A DNA stretch of 64,000 nucleotides from Asticcacaulis sp. (GTDB lineage Bacteria > Pseudomonadota > Alphaproteobacteria > Caulobacterales > Caulobacteraceae), in contig JANQAC010000002.1 in the NCBI GenBank assembly GCA_024707255.1, positions 1,730,001 through 1,794,000 of the forward strand, written 5' to 3'. A program made the position numbers and the translations under genes. Of the stretch, positions 28,560-37,772 are shown piece after piece. Positions within the stretch are counted from its first letter, which is position 1, and the number at the start of each line of letters is the position of its first letter. The notes below the pieces were generated by a model, which had not been told where the DNA came from, ran no database searches, and saw only the letters and a list, made by a program, of their open reading frames with translations.

Positions 28560-29528
28560 TTAGTCGAACAGGGCGTCGATATCGTCCTGCGAATTGGTCT
28601 TGCCCATGTCCTCGGCGGGAATATCGAACAGAGCGTCGATATCGTCCTGCGAATTGCTTTCAGCGGCTTCCGGTGCGGCGGCCTGGGGCGCTGTTGCGGC
28701 AACTGGGGCCGGAGCGGGAGCCGGTTTTGGTGCCGGGGCAGGCTGTGGCTTCGGCTCGGGGGCTTTGGCAGCGGGCGCGGGCGTTGGCGGCGCAGCAGGC
28801 TTGGGCGCAGGTGCCGGAGAAGGTGCCGGTGCCTTGGCAGCCAGGGCGTCGGCCTTTACCGGAGCTTCGTCGAAACCCGAATCGAACATGGCGTCGATGG
28901 CATCCTGCTTGGTTTCCGGACCACCAATGGCCGGGCCGTTGAGCAGCAGATCGTGGCGTCGCTTTTCTTCAGCGGTCATTTCCTGTGGCGTCGAATCCTC
29001 GACCCCAAGGGTATTGGCCAGCTTGCCGACGCGCTCCTCAATCTGCTTCAGGACGTTCACGACTTTCGACACGCGCTGGCCGGTGATGTCCTGGAACGAG
29101 CAGGCTTCAAAAATCTTCATGACCTCGTCATCGACCGCGGCCTTGTAGGCATTGGCGTCGCCGCCAAACTGGTCGATCGAGAAGCCCATCATGGCCTCAG
29201 CCGAATTCATGATGTTGTGGGTGGCGTTTTCGGTATCGCGGGTAATGGCTTCGAGTTCCGCGCCGGCGGTCGGGATGCGTTCCTGCGAAATGTCGTGAGG
29301 ACGCATTTCGCGGATTTCTTCTTTCGCCTTGGCGATATAGCCGGCAATGACGCTGAATTCTTCCGAGCGGCGCTTGTCCAGTTGCTGGAAGAAGCCGCGC
29401 ATCAGGGCCACGAGCGCCTCGGATTGCTGCATCAGGTTGATGAGCTTGGGCTCAAGCTCGCCGACCATGGCGGGATCAAACCCTTCCGGCGCGTAACCTT
29501 CGTCTGATTTTGATGCTGGCAGGGCCAT
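28560..29528 (-). CDS. CheZ-like chemotaxis phosphatase
   Basis: A 322-residue protein of the CheZ family, expected to dephosphorylate CheY-P. Residues 1-180 form the long helical hairpin; the active-site stretch is EACSFQDITGQRVSKVVNVL (Asp and Gln of the CheZ DxxxQ motif). Residues about 225-290 are an Ala/Pro/Lys linker. The C-terminus holds two copies of NSQDDIDALFD, and a related KQDAIDAMFD precedes the linker; they resemble the short C-terminal CheY-binding peptide of CheZ. The CheY-like gene lies upstream on the same strand (60-bp gap), supporting an enzyme-substrate operon. Confidence 0.85.
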   Translation of the reverse strand: MALPASKSDEGYAPEGFDPAMVGELEPKLINLMQQSEALVALMRGFFQQLDKRRSEEFSVIAGYIAKAKEEIREMRPHDISQERIPTAGAELEAITRDTENATHNIMNSAEAMMGFSIDQFGGDANAYKAAVDDEVMKIFEACSFQDITGQRVSKVVNVLKQIEERVGKLANTLGVEDSTPQEMTAEEKRRHDLLLNGPAIGGPETKQDAIDAMFDSGFDEAPVKADALAAKAPAPSPAPAPKPAAPPTPAPAAKAPEPKPQPAPAPKPAPAPAPVAATAPQAAAPEAAESNSQDDIDALFDIPAEDMGKTNSQDDIDALFD

Positions 29529-29588
29529 TGTAATCCTACTTTTTAGACGAGACGTGTCTTTGAGAGACGGTTTAGCACGCGCCAGGGC

Positions 29589-29975
29589 TTAGAAGTCGCC
29601 GAGAACGGCGGTGATCTTTTGCTTGAGAGTCGCCGCATTGAAAGGTTTAACAATGTAATTGTTAACGCCGGCTTTCTTCGCCGCAATGACGTTTTCCGTC
29701 TTGCTCTCGGCCGTAACCATGATGAACGGCGTGCGCTTCAGGCCGTCATCGGCGCGAACCTTGAGCAGCAGTTCGTAACCCGTCATCGGCTCCATGTTCC
29801 AGTCGGAGATGACCAGGCCATAGGAGCTCTTCTTCATCTTGTCGAGCGCTTCGGTGCCGTCTGAGGCTTCCTCAACATTCTCAAAACCAAGCTGCTTCAG
29901 CAGATTGGAAATAATACGCAGCATGGTCTTGTAATCATCAACTACCAAGACCGGCATGGACATATCGATGGCCAT
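29589..29975 (-). CDS. CheY-like single-domain response regulator
   Basis: A 128-residue receiver domain without output domain. Acidic pocket DD (VLVVDDYKTM), phospho-acceptor Asp in VISDWNMEPM, Thr in IMVTAES and Lys in YIVKPFN are all present. The segment GVNNYIVKPFNAATLKQKI is typical of CheY. ATG 29975 is chosen over an in-frame GTG at 29987 because GGGG stands 7 nt before the ATG. Next to a CheZ-like gene and terminated with it. Likely role: flagellar motor control or another motility output; a non-chemotactic target is possible. Confidence 0.9.
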   Translation of the reverse strand: MAIDMSMPVLVVDDYKTMLRIISNLLKQLGFENVEEASDGTEALDKMKKSSYGLVISDWNMEPMTGYELLLKVRADDGLKRTPFIMVTAESKTENVIAAKKAGVNNYIVKPFNAATLKQKITAVLGDF

Positions 29976-30218
29976 GTAACGCCCCACTTTTTTCTAAGCG
30001 AGCCCTGCAATGTGCAGGCCCTTCCTTTGTACGTGACCAGAATAGGGGCGAGACGATAAAATCCGGTTAAGAGCGTTTGCAAATTTTATCATTATATTTC
30101 AACGATATATCCTCTATTAACCACGATTTATGGTGAAAATTCCAGCGCGGATTTCATTTTTTGTCCCGCTTCGGCACGTTTTTTCTGGCTCAAACGCCGC
30201 CGGGCTCGCCGCACTGTG

Positions 30219-30298
30219 CTCAAGCAGCGGAGCGTTAGCACACTCCTTAAGCGGCGACGGGCCTTGCCCTTGCCGGATATCTCCACAGCGATATCCGG
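30219..30298 (+). repeat. Dispersed double-hairpin repeat, copy B
   Basis: CTCAAGC left end, then hairpin 1 (GGGC-CTT-GCCC), TT, then hairpin 2 (CCGGATATC-tccacagc-GATATCCGG). Same order as copies A and C but with a different stem-2 sequence. It ends 58 bp before the MaoC-like start. Confidence 0.6.
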
Positions 30299-30356
30299 AA
30301 TGTTTCGGGGAAAAAATGCCTTGGCAGCCGTATCGGTGTGAACTAGAGCAGGAAAC

Positions 30357-30795
30357 ATGACCCAAGATACTTTCAAAGCCTACTATCTCGACGAACTGTC
30401 CATCGACCAGACCGCCTCACGCGTCTTTACAATCGATGACGCGGCCATCCGCGCCTTCGCCGATGTCTCGACCGACCATAACCCGGTCCATGTCGATGAG
30501 GATTTCGCCGCGAAATCGCCGTTCAAGGGCCGGATCGCCCACGGCATGTTGCTGGGCGCCTATATCTCGGCCACCCCTGGCCACGGACCTGCCCGGCCGC
30601 GGATCAATCTATGTGTCGCAGACGCTCGACTTCAAACGCGCCGTCCGTCCGGGTGATGAAGTGACGATCGAGGTGACAATCAAGGCGATCGACCTGAAAT
30701 CCGGCCATGTGACACTTTCGACCCTTGCCAAGGTGCGCAACAAGACCATGTTAAGCGGAACCGCCGTGGTTATCGCCCCCAAGAGACCTGCCTGA
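30357..30795 (+). pseudogene. MaoC-like (R)-hydratase, one frameshift
   Basis: Hot-dog-fold enoyl-CoA hydratase of the PhaJ/MaoC type. The hydratase-2 motif is complete: FADVSTDHNPVHVDEDFA, then GRIAHGML. The frame breaks at about 30572-30580 (GCCACCCCTGG); dropping one base joins YISA to PLATDLPGRGSIYVSQTL. The remainder (RAVRPGDEVTIEVTI) is typical. Joined length about 145 residues, normal for PhaJ. AGGA lies 5 nt before ATG 30357. It may feed beta-oxidation intermediates into polyhydroxyalkanoate, which fits the phasin-like gene 5 kb away, though that link is inference. Confidence 0.87.
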
Positions 30796-30816
30796 ACAAG
30801 AGACCAGCATAGTCAA

Positions 30817-31794
30817 GTGACCGCCCTCCTGCCCCGCTCCATCAAGGTCATCACGCTTGGCGTGGATGCCGGTCACGGCCTGCAAGCCGATGCGCCCCTG
30901 CCCGCTAGCGCCAGCGCAGCGATCGGTAGTTTTGATGGTGTACATATAGGCCATCAGCATGTGATCGAATCGGCCATCGCGGCGGCAAAGGCCCAGGGTG
31001 TCCCATCGGCAGTCATCTGCTTCGATCCGCACCCGCAGAGCTTCTTCCATAAAGACGGCAAGCCTTTCCGGCTGATGCATCTGTCACAGCAATTGCGCGC
31101 CTTTGAAGCGCTCGGCGTCGACTATGCCTTTGTCCTCAGCTTCGACGCCAACCTGTCTTCCCTGACGGCTGAAGACTTCGCCCGCCTGATCCTGCGCGAC
31201 TATCTCAAGCTTAGCCACGTCTCCGCCGGGTTCGACTTCCAGTTCGGCAAACGCGGGGGCGGCCATGCGAAGGACCTGGTGGCCTTTGGCGAACAGTTGG
31301 GCTTCACCACCGATATCCTGCCCTGCCAGACCGACGCTGAAGGTCACAAGCTATCCTCCTCGGCGGTACGCGACGCCCTGCTGGCGGGCGATGCGAAACT
31401 GGCGGCGGAAATCCTCGGCCACCCGCAAGCCTATCTTGGCGAGGTCATTCATGGCGCCAAGCAGGGCCGCACCATCGATTTTCCGACCCTGAACCTGATG
31501 CTGGGTGACTACCAGCGCCCGCGTTACGGCATTTATATCACTGAGACCACCCTGCCCGATGGCCGCGCGATCAATGGTGTAAGCAATATCGGCGTGCGCC
31601 CCACGGTCGGCGGCGATATCGAACTGCTTGAAACCTATCTCTTCGATTTCAGCGAGGAGATTTACGGCCAGGTGGTGGAAACCGCCCTGCTCGACTTTAT
31701 CCGTCCGGAGGCGAAGTTCGCCTCCTTCGATGAAATGAAGCTGGAAATTCAAAACGACGCTGCCAAGGCGCGAGCTTATTTCGCCAAACCTTAG
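30817..31794 (+). CDS. ribF: Bifunctional riboflavin kinase/FAD synthetase
   Basis: Makes FMN then FAD from riboflavin. 325 residues, the normal length. The N-terminal nucleotidyltransferase carries GSFDGVHIGHQHVI (HxGH type) and FDFQFGKRGGG; the C-terminal kinase has GRTIDFPTLNL (PTxN motif) and GVSNIGVRPTV. The start is GTG 30817; no better in-frame ATG exists. It lies 21 bp after the MaoC-like stop, so probably the same transcript. Confidence 0.96.
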   Translation: MTALLPRSIKVITLGVDAGHGLQADAPLPASASAAIGSFDGVHIGHQHVIESAIAAAKAQGVPSAVICFDPHPQSFFHKDGKPFRLMHLSQQLRAFEALGVDYAFVLSFDANLSSLTAEDFARLILRDYLKLSHVSAGFDFQFGKRGGGHAKDLVAFGEQLGFTTDILPCQTDAEGHKLSSSAVRDALLAGDAKLAAEILGHPQAYLGEVIHGAKQGRTIDFPTLNLMLGDYQRPRYGIYITETTLPDGRAINGVSNIGVRPTVGGDIELLETYLFDFSEEIYGQVVETALLDFIRPEAKFASFDEMKLEIQNDAAKARAYFAKP

Positions 31795-31831
31795 TCAACT
31801 CCCCAGCGTACGGCTTGCCCCACCAACCATT

Positions 31832-31853
31832 ATACTATAGTGGGGTATACTAT
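31832..31853 (+). promoter_or_regulatory. Probable DmeR/RcnR-type operator
   Basis: ATACTATA-GTGGGG-TATACTAT: AT-rich inverted repeats (7 of 8 positions) around a G-tract, the known operator form of the RcnR/FrmR/CsoR family. It overlaps the dmeR start codon, consistent with autorepression of the dmeR-dmeF unit. Confidence 0.7.
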
Positions 31854-32127
31854 GGGACATATCCGTAAGAACAAGAACGCGCTCACTGCCCGCGTCCGCC
31901 GCATTACCGGTCAGATGGCCGCTGTTGAAAAAGCACTGAAGGGCGATGCCGGCTGCTCGGACATCCTCCAGCAGGTGGCCGCGGTCCGCGGCGCCATCAA
32001 CGGCTTGATGGACGAACTGATTGCCGACCATCTGAAAGAGCACGTGGCCGCGCCCGACCTGACGCCCGCTGAACGCACCGAGGGTGCGGAAGACCTCATA
32101 GCCATTATTCGCCGTTACGCAAAGTAG
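31852..32127 (+). CDS. dmeR: Ni/Co-responsive repressor of the RcnR/CsoR family
   Basis: A 91-residue all-helical repressor. The metal ligands of RcnR are at exactly the same positions: His3, Cys35, His60 and His64 (GHIRKN, GDAGCSD, DHLKEH), the set that favours nickel/cobalt over copper or formaldehyde sensing. DNA-contact residues RVRRITGQM follow the N-terminal helix. dmeF starts 6 bp downstream, and an RcnR-type operator overlaps the start. Together this matches the Rhizobium DmeR-DmeF module. ATG 31852 is used; the GTG at 31840 lies inside the operator. Confidence 0.88.
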   Translation: MGHIRKNKNALTARVRRITGQMAAVEKALKGDAGCSDILQQVAAVRGAINGLMDELIADHLKEHVAAPDLTPAERTEGAEDLIAIIRRYAK

Positions 32128-32133
32128 ACCTCC

Positions 32134-33054
32134 ATGACCACGCCTCACGATCACGTCTTCCTGGGCCGCGCCCATGATGAAAACGCTCGCCGTACCCTGT
32201 GGGTGGTTGGCCTGACCGCCGTCATGATGGTGGGCGAAATCGCCGCCGGTTATGTGACCGGCTCCATGGCGCTGCTGGCCGACGGCTTCCATATGGCGAC
32301 GCACGCTGGAGCGCTCGGCGTCGCCGCGGCGGCCTATGCCTATGCTCGAAAACACGCTTCCAATCGTCGCTTCAGCTTCGGCACCGGCAAGGTCGGCGAT
32401 CTGGCCGGTTTCGCCTCGGCCCTGGTGCTCGGCCTGGTGGCTCTGGGCATAGCGGGCGAATCGATCTGGCGACTCTTCCAGCCGATCCACGTGGCATTTG
32501 TCGAGGCCACCTGGATTGCCGTGCTTGGCCTGATCGTCAATGTCGCCAGCGTATTCCTGCTGTCCGGCGGGCATCATCATCACCACGGGCACTCTGACGG
32601 CTACGATCACCACCACGACGATCATGACCATCATCACGATCATGGCGGGCAGGATAACAATCTGAAATCAGCCTATATGCATGTATTGGCCGATGCCCTC
32701 ACCTCGGTCCTGGCCATCACCGCCCTGCTGGCGGGCCGCTTCCTCGGATGGATTTGGCTCGATCCGGTGATGGGCATTGTCGGCGGTATCGTTATCGGTC
32801 GCTGGTCGTGGTCGCTGATGCGGGAGACCGCCGCTATCCTGCTCGATACCACCGATCGCCATGTCGCCGAAGAGGTTCAGGACCTTGTGGAAGCGCCCGG
32901 CGATACACGGCTGGTCGATCTGCACGTCTGGCGCATCGGTCCCGACGCCCACGCCGCCATTGTCAGCGTCAGCGGCACGGCCGATCACGCCATGATCCGC
33001 GACCGGTTGAAGCCCGTCCATGAACTGGCGCACCTGACGGTCGAAACTTGGTAA
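32134..33054 (+). CDS. dmeF: CDF family cation efflux protein (Ni/Co)
   Basis: A 306-residue inner-membrane cation diffusion facilitator. Six membrane segments; metal-site motifs LLADGFHMATHAGAL (TM2) and HVLADALTSVLAI (TM5, HxxxD). A His/Asp-rich cytoplasmic loop lies between TM4 and TM5 (residues about 148-173), expected to deliver metal. The C-terminal cytoplasmic domain ends VHELAHLTVETW. Paired with an RcnR-like repressor, it probably exports nickel and cobalt; zinc or iron remain possible. Its stop abuts the stop of the convergent GyrI-like gene. Confidence 0.88.
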   Translation: MTTPHDHVFLGRAHDENARRTLWVVGLTAVMMVGEIAAGYVTGSMALLADGFHMATHAGALGVAAAAYAYARKHASNRRFSFGTGKVGDLAGFASALVLGLVALGIAGESIWRLFQPIHVAFVEATWIAVLGLIVNVASVFLLSGGHHHHHGHSDGYDHHHDDHDHHHDHGGQDNNLKSAYMHVLADALTSVLAITALLAGRFLGWIWLDPVMGIVGGIVIGRWSWSLMRETAAILLDTTDRHVAEEVQDLVEAPGDTRLVDLHVWRIGPDAHAAIVSVSGTADHAMIRDRLKPVHELAHLTVETW

Positions 33055-33672
33055 TCACAAACGTCTGACCGGCTGGCGCAGGATAGTGCGCAGCTTGGCG
33101 GGTTCAGTTTTACGCGGATCGCTAAGATAGATTTCATGGTGCTTGCCGGTCTCGACCAAACCATTGGCCGGCAGCCAGTCCTCATGCAGACGCTTGAGCA
33201 CCGGCCCTTCGTCATCATAAGGGCCGATATGCAGGATCTGCGCGCTTAAGCCCTCTTCCAAACGTTCCAGGCGCACCTTTTCCAGCCCCGGCAAGCCTTT
33301 CTTCATTACCACCTCGCTGAGCGCGGCGCACAGGTGGCTTTTCTCGATCCAGTCCGGTTGCAGGATCATCATGGTCCATGACCATTTCGATTTTTCGCGC
33401 GTGACGAAGCTGTTCATGTCCTTCGCCCACCACTGACCTTCCAGCGGCCCGACCACATAGTCCCGGTCAAACGCCCGTTTGCTCATGAATTTCAGCGTGT
33501 AGGAGAGCGAATAGAGCGCCTCGATGGCCTGAGCGTATTCCGGCGCGATGTTTGGATCGCCCTTGCCGTCGAACATCAGATATTGCAAGGGCGGCACCTC
33601 GACGAGCGCAAAGTCCTTCACGGGCGCACTATAAAGCGGTTTATATTCCACTTTCAGATCGATCTTGCTCAA
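33055..33672 (-). CDS. GyrI-like domain protein
   Basis: A 205-residue protein of the GyrI-like/SRPBCC-type small-molecule binding family: KIDLKVEYKPLYSA at the start, then VEVPPLQYLMFDGKGDP, LSYTLKFMSKRAF and LHIGPYDDEGPVLKRLHEDW, which recur in this group. The start is TTG 33672, because a perfect AGGAGG lies 8 nt upstream of it; a longer frame to 33777 has no such signal and its first 35 residues do not resemble the family. Unlike AraC-type relatives it has no DNA-binding domain. Ligand unknown. Confidence 0.88.
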   Translation of the reverse strand: MSKIDLKVEYKPLYSAPVKDFALVEVPPLQYLMFDGKGDPNIAPEYAQAIEALYSLSYTLKFMSKRAFDRDYVVGPLEGQWWAKDMNSFVTREKSKWSWTMMILQPDWIEKSHLCAALSEVVMKKGLPGLEKVRLERLEEGLSAQILHIGPYDDEGPVLKRLHEDWLPANGLVETGKHHEIYLSDPRKTEPAKLRTILRQPVRRL

Positions 33673-33805
33673 TTTGCAGCCTCCTGTTTCCGCCAATCTA
33701 TCTGCGGTTAATGCCAGAAACTGCCAGCAGGCTTTCACGGCATATTTTGACTCTGGCCGCATTTGCGTTAACCTCAATTAACGACTGTCTGGTGGGGGTG
33801 TCAGA

Positions 33806-34654
33806 ATGCGTGTCATCAAGCTTGTGTTTTGCGGCCTAACAGCCCTGTGTCTGTCCGTCATTGCTTCGACCGCCAGCGCCATGGGCGGTTATAATGACTG
33901 CGATTTCGCCGATCTTCACCGCTTTGAAACCCCCGGCCTGACTTTCATCGCCGGCAAGATCACGAAAAGCACGTCCTTCAAACCGGCAGCCTTGTTCGAG
34001 GCCGGCGCGCCATGCGTCGGGTTGGAAGCTTCGATATGCGCCGGCCCCGCCAATGACACCATCGCCCGCAACCAGCCGGTCATTATCGCCTTCACCCGCG
34101 CCGGCTCGGCCTGCATTGTCTTTCAACAGGGCGCCGATATCCGTTCCGGCTGGGTTGATCTGGCGCGTATCAATACAAAAAAAGCCAGGCCGATCACGTT
34201 CGCCAACTGGCAAGGCGCCTGGCACGCCGACGCGAACCGCACGAAAGCCGACATCACCGTCATGAGCGTGGCGGACTTTTCCAGCAAATATCAGGCCCAG
34301 CAGACCCATCCGGATCCGGAATCGATTTACGCGCTGCTTACCTATGATCCGGCGAAACGTGCCGGCCTGACAGCCCAAAGCGTCGGCCTGACGGGTTATG
34401 CGGCCTACACCTTCGATACGATCGGCGGCACCGACACCCACCTTGGCATGTTCACTGCCACCACCGACTTTAATGGCCCGGTTCTGCTGTATGATGAAGC
34501 CGCCGAGGACCACCATGAGGACCGCGACACAGACTGCCTCGTCGTCATGCTCAATTTCGGCGATACGCTCGCCGTCACCGACCAGGGCCGCTGCGGCGGC
34601 GAGAGCGTGCGCTTCAACGGCACTTTCAGCCGCACCAAGGCGCAATATCGCTAG
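33806..34654 (+). CDS. Secreted protein of unknown function
   Basis: A 282-residue protein with a clear Sec signal peptide (MRVIKLVFCGLTALCLSVIA, cleavage near ASTASA). The mature part has about six Cys (NDCDF, APCVGLEASICAGPA, SACIVFQ, DTDCLV, GRCGGE), suggesting three periplasmic disulfides, and is rich in beta-like segments (GWVDLARINTKKARP). I do not recognise a family. It stands alone between the divergent GyrI-like gene and a terminator before ileS. Confidence 0.75.
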   Translation: MRVIKLVFCGLTALCLSVIASTASAMGGYNDCDFADLHRFETPGLTFIAGKITKSTSFKPAALFEAGAPCVGLEASICAGPANDTIARNQPVIIAFTRAGSACIVFQQGADIRSGWVDLARINTKKARPITFANWQGAWHADANRTKADITVMSVADFSSKYQAQQTHPDPESIYALLTYDPAKRAGLTAQSVGLTGYAAYTFDTIGGTDTHLGMFTATTDFNGPVLLYDEAAEDHHEDRDTDCLVVMLNFGDTLAVTDQGRCGGESVRFNGTFSRTKAQYR

Positions 34655-34725
34655 GCAAGTCTGTATGGCTCTGTTAAAGCCGGAACCATGATGATGTCGG
34701 GGCTTCGCACCATACGAATTTGACG

Positions 34726-34765
34726 CCCGGTACGCGGTTCATATACCCGTGCCGGGAGGTTTTTT
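34726..34765 (+). terminator. Intrinsic terminator between secreted-protein gene and ileS
   Basis: Stem CCCGGTACG / CGTGCCGGG with a 13-nt loop, then AGG and six T. It ends 41 bp before the ileS start, so it could serve the upstream gene or act as an ileS attenuator. Confidence 0.6.
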
Positions 34766-34805
34766 GCGCCCTATTACAGACACCTTTTTATAAGACCTGA
34801 GAGTC

Positions 34806-37767
34806 ATGTCCGATTCCCCTGCTACCGTGACCGCCCGCGATTACCGCGAGACCGTCTTCCTGCCTGAAACCGACTTCCCGATGCGCGCCGGCTTGCCCAA
34901 GGCCGAGCCGGAACTGCTGAAAAAGTGGGAAGAGGCCGACCTCTATCACGCCGTGCGCAAGGCCCGTCAGGCCGCCGGCGCCCCGCTGTTCGTACTGCAT
35001 GACGGCCCGCCCTATGCCAACGGCAATATCCATATCGGCCACGCGCTCAACAAGATCCTGAAGGATTTCGTCGTCCGCTCGAAGTTCCTGACCGGCCATG
35101 ATGTCGATTACGTGCCGGGCTGGGATTGCCACGGCCTGCCGATCGAATGGAAGATCGAAGAGGAATTTCGCTCAAAAGGCCGCAAGAAGGACGAGGTGCC
35201 CGCCGCCGAGTTCCGCAAGGCCTGCCGCGAATATGCCGCCAAGTGGATCGAGAGCCAGCGCGAGGAATTCAAGCGCCTGGGCGTGCTTGGTGAGTGGCAG
35301 AACCGCTACGCTACCATGGATTTCAGCACCGAAGCCAAGGTGACGGCCGAGTTCCACAAGTTCCTGATGTCCGGTCAGCTCTATCGCGGCTCCAAGCCGG
35401 TGATGTGGTCGCCGGTCGAGCGCACGGCGCTGGCCGATGCCGAGATCGAGTACCATCCGCATGTATCGCCGACGATCTGGGTGAAGTTCCCGATCCAGCC
35501 CGGCGACTGGGGCGATGCTTCGGAAGCGTATGAGCACCTGCACGGCGCGTCGGTCGTTATCTGGACTACCACCCCGTGGACCATCCCCGCCAATCGCGCC
35601 GTCAGCTTTAATCCCAAAATTGCTTACTTCGTTTATGAGGTGACCGATGTAAAATCCGAGGAAGAGCTGGGTTTTGCGCCGTGGGTCAAGGTTGGCGACA
35701 AACTCGTCCTGGCCGAAAAACTGGTCGAGGGCGTGCTCCAGGCCGCCAATGCGAAGTCATGGAAACAAGTCATTGATGTGCCTGCCGAAGTGCTTTCCGG
35801 CCTGAAGCTGTCGCACCCGCTGGCCGCGCTTGCTTCTGATCCGCAAAGTGGTTACGGGTTCGATGTGCCGATGCTGGCTGGCGAGCATGTCACCGACGAT
35901 GCCGGTACGGGCTTTGTCCATACCGCGCCCGGCCACGGCGCCGACGACTATCTGGTCTGGCTGAAATCCGGCCACTCGCTCGATTCGATCCCCGATACGG
36001 TCGATCCCGACGGCGCATACTATCCGCATGTGCCGCTCTTCGCTGGCCTGAAAGTGCTCGAAACCGAAGGCAAGAAGGCCGGCAAGTTCGGTGACGCCAA
36101 TAAGGTGGTCATGGAAAAGCTGATCGAGGCCGGCAATTTGCTGGCGCGCGGTCGCGTCGAACACTCCTATCCGCATTCGTGGCGCTCCAAGGCGCCGGTC
36201 ATCTTCCGTAACACGCCCCAGTGGTTTATCCGCATGGATGGCGATGACTCGCTCGGGATAAGGCGATGGCCGCCATCGCCGACACCGCCTTCTATCCCGA
36301 TCAGGGCCGCAACCGCATCGGCGGCATGGTCGAGACACGCCCGGACTGGCTGATCAGCCGCCAGCGCAACTGGGGCACGCCCTGGCCATGTTCGTCGATA
36401 AAAAGTCTGGCGAGCCGCTGAAGGACGAAGCCGTCAACGAACGCATCGTCAAGTACATCACCGATGGCGGCGCCGATGCCTGGTTTACCCGTCCCGACGC
36501 CGATTTCCTCGGCAACGGCTATAATCCGGACGATTACGAGAAGGTCACCGACATTCTCGATGTCTGGTTCGATTCCGGCTGCACCCACGCCTTTGCCCTG
36601 GAAGATCGCGCCGATACCCACTGGCCGGCCGACCTCTATCTCGAAGGCTCCGACCAGCACCGCGGCTGGTTCCAGTCAAGCTTGCTGGAAAGCTGCGGCA
36701 CGCGTGGCCGCGCACCCTATAATGCTGTCCTGACCCACGGTTTCGTGCTCGACGAGAACGGCGAGAAGATGTCGAAGTCCAAGGGCAACACGACTGCCCC
36801 GCAGGACGTCGCCAAGGAATCCGGCGTCGAAATCCTGCGCCTGTGGGTGGCCTTCGCCGACTATTCCGAAGACCTGCGCATCGGCAAGCAGATCATCCAG
36901 ACCACGGTCGACGCCTACCGCAAGCTGCGCAACACCATCCGCTACCTGCTGGGCGCCATCCATGGCTTTACGGATGCTGAGGCCGTGCCTTACGCCGATA
37001 TGCCGTCGCTGGAGCGCTATATCCTCAACGAGGTCTATACGCTCGACGCGAAGGTGCGCGCCGCCTATGAGGTCTATGATTTCGCTGCCGTGGTCCGCCC
37101 GGTCGCCGATTTCTGCATCCAGACGCTTTCGGCGCTCTATTTCGATATCCGCAAGGACAGCCTCTATTGCGATGCGCCCTCGTCGCTGAAGCGCCGCGCC
37201 TGCCGTACGGTGATGAACATCCTGTTCGAGCGCCTGACCCTGTGGCTGGCGCCGATCCTGACCTTCACCTGTGAGGAAGCGTGGACATCTCGCGGCAACG
37301 CACAGGCCAATCTGTTCCGCGTCCTCGAAGACGTGCCCGCCGAATGGCACAATCTCGCTGAACACGACCGCTGGCAGAAGATCGAAACCGTGCTTTCCGT
37401 TGTCACGGCCGCCCTGGAAGAAAAGCGCCGAGACAAGGTGATCGGCTCGGCCCTCGAAGCCTCACCGGTGGTCCATATCGCCGATGGCGCCACCTGGGAG
37501 GCCATGCAGGGAATCGACGCCGCCGAGGTCTTCCGTACCTCGCAGGCCACATTGAGCCTCGATCCGGCGCCGGCCGATTCTTTCAAGCTCGAAGGATTGG
37601 CCATGATTGCCGTCGTCTTCGCCCGCGCCGAAGGCCGTAAATGCGCGCGTTCGTGGCGCATTCTGCCAGAGGTCGGCAGTGATCCACGTTACCCCGACCT
37701 GAGCTTGCGCGATGCCGAAGCGGTCGCCGCCTATGACGCCACTCACAACACCTCCCTGGCCGGATAA
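34806..37767 (+). pseudogene. ileS: Isoleucyl-tRNA synthetase, two apparent frameshifts
   Basis: Class I aminoacyl-tRNA synthetase charging tRNA-Ile. HIGH motif in GNIHIGHALNK, editing domain with TTPWTIPANRAVSFNP, and KMSKS in NGEKMSKSKGN. The frame slips at about 36257 (CTCGGGATAAG; one more G gives [18 protein letters not shown]) and again at about 36381 (GGCACGCCCTGG; one more C gives [11 protein letters not shown]). Both losses lie in homopolymers and the product is otherwise complete, about 988 residues. The gene is essential, so these are almost certainly sequencing or assembly errors. lspA follows after 5 bp. Confidence 0.95.
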
Positions 37768-37772
37768 GCCTT

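Noticed and set aside
28506..29507. A 333-codon Gly/Arg-rich frame opposite the CheZ-like gene
   Set aside because: It is the complement of the Ala/Pro linker and helices of the CheZ-like protein; no independent support.
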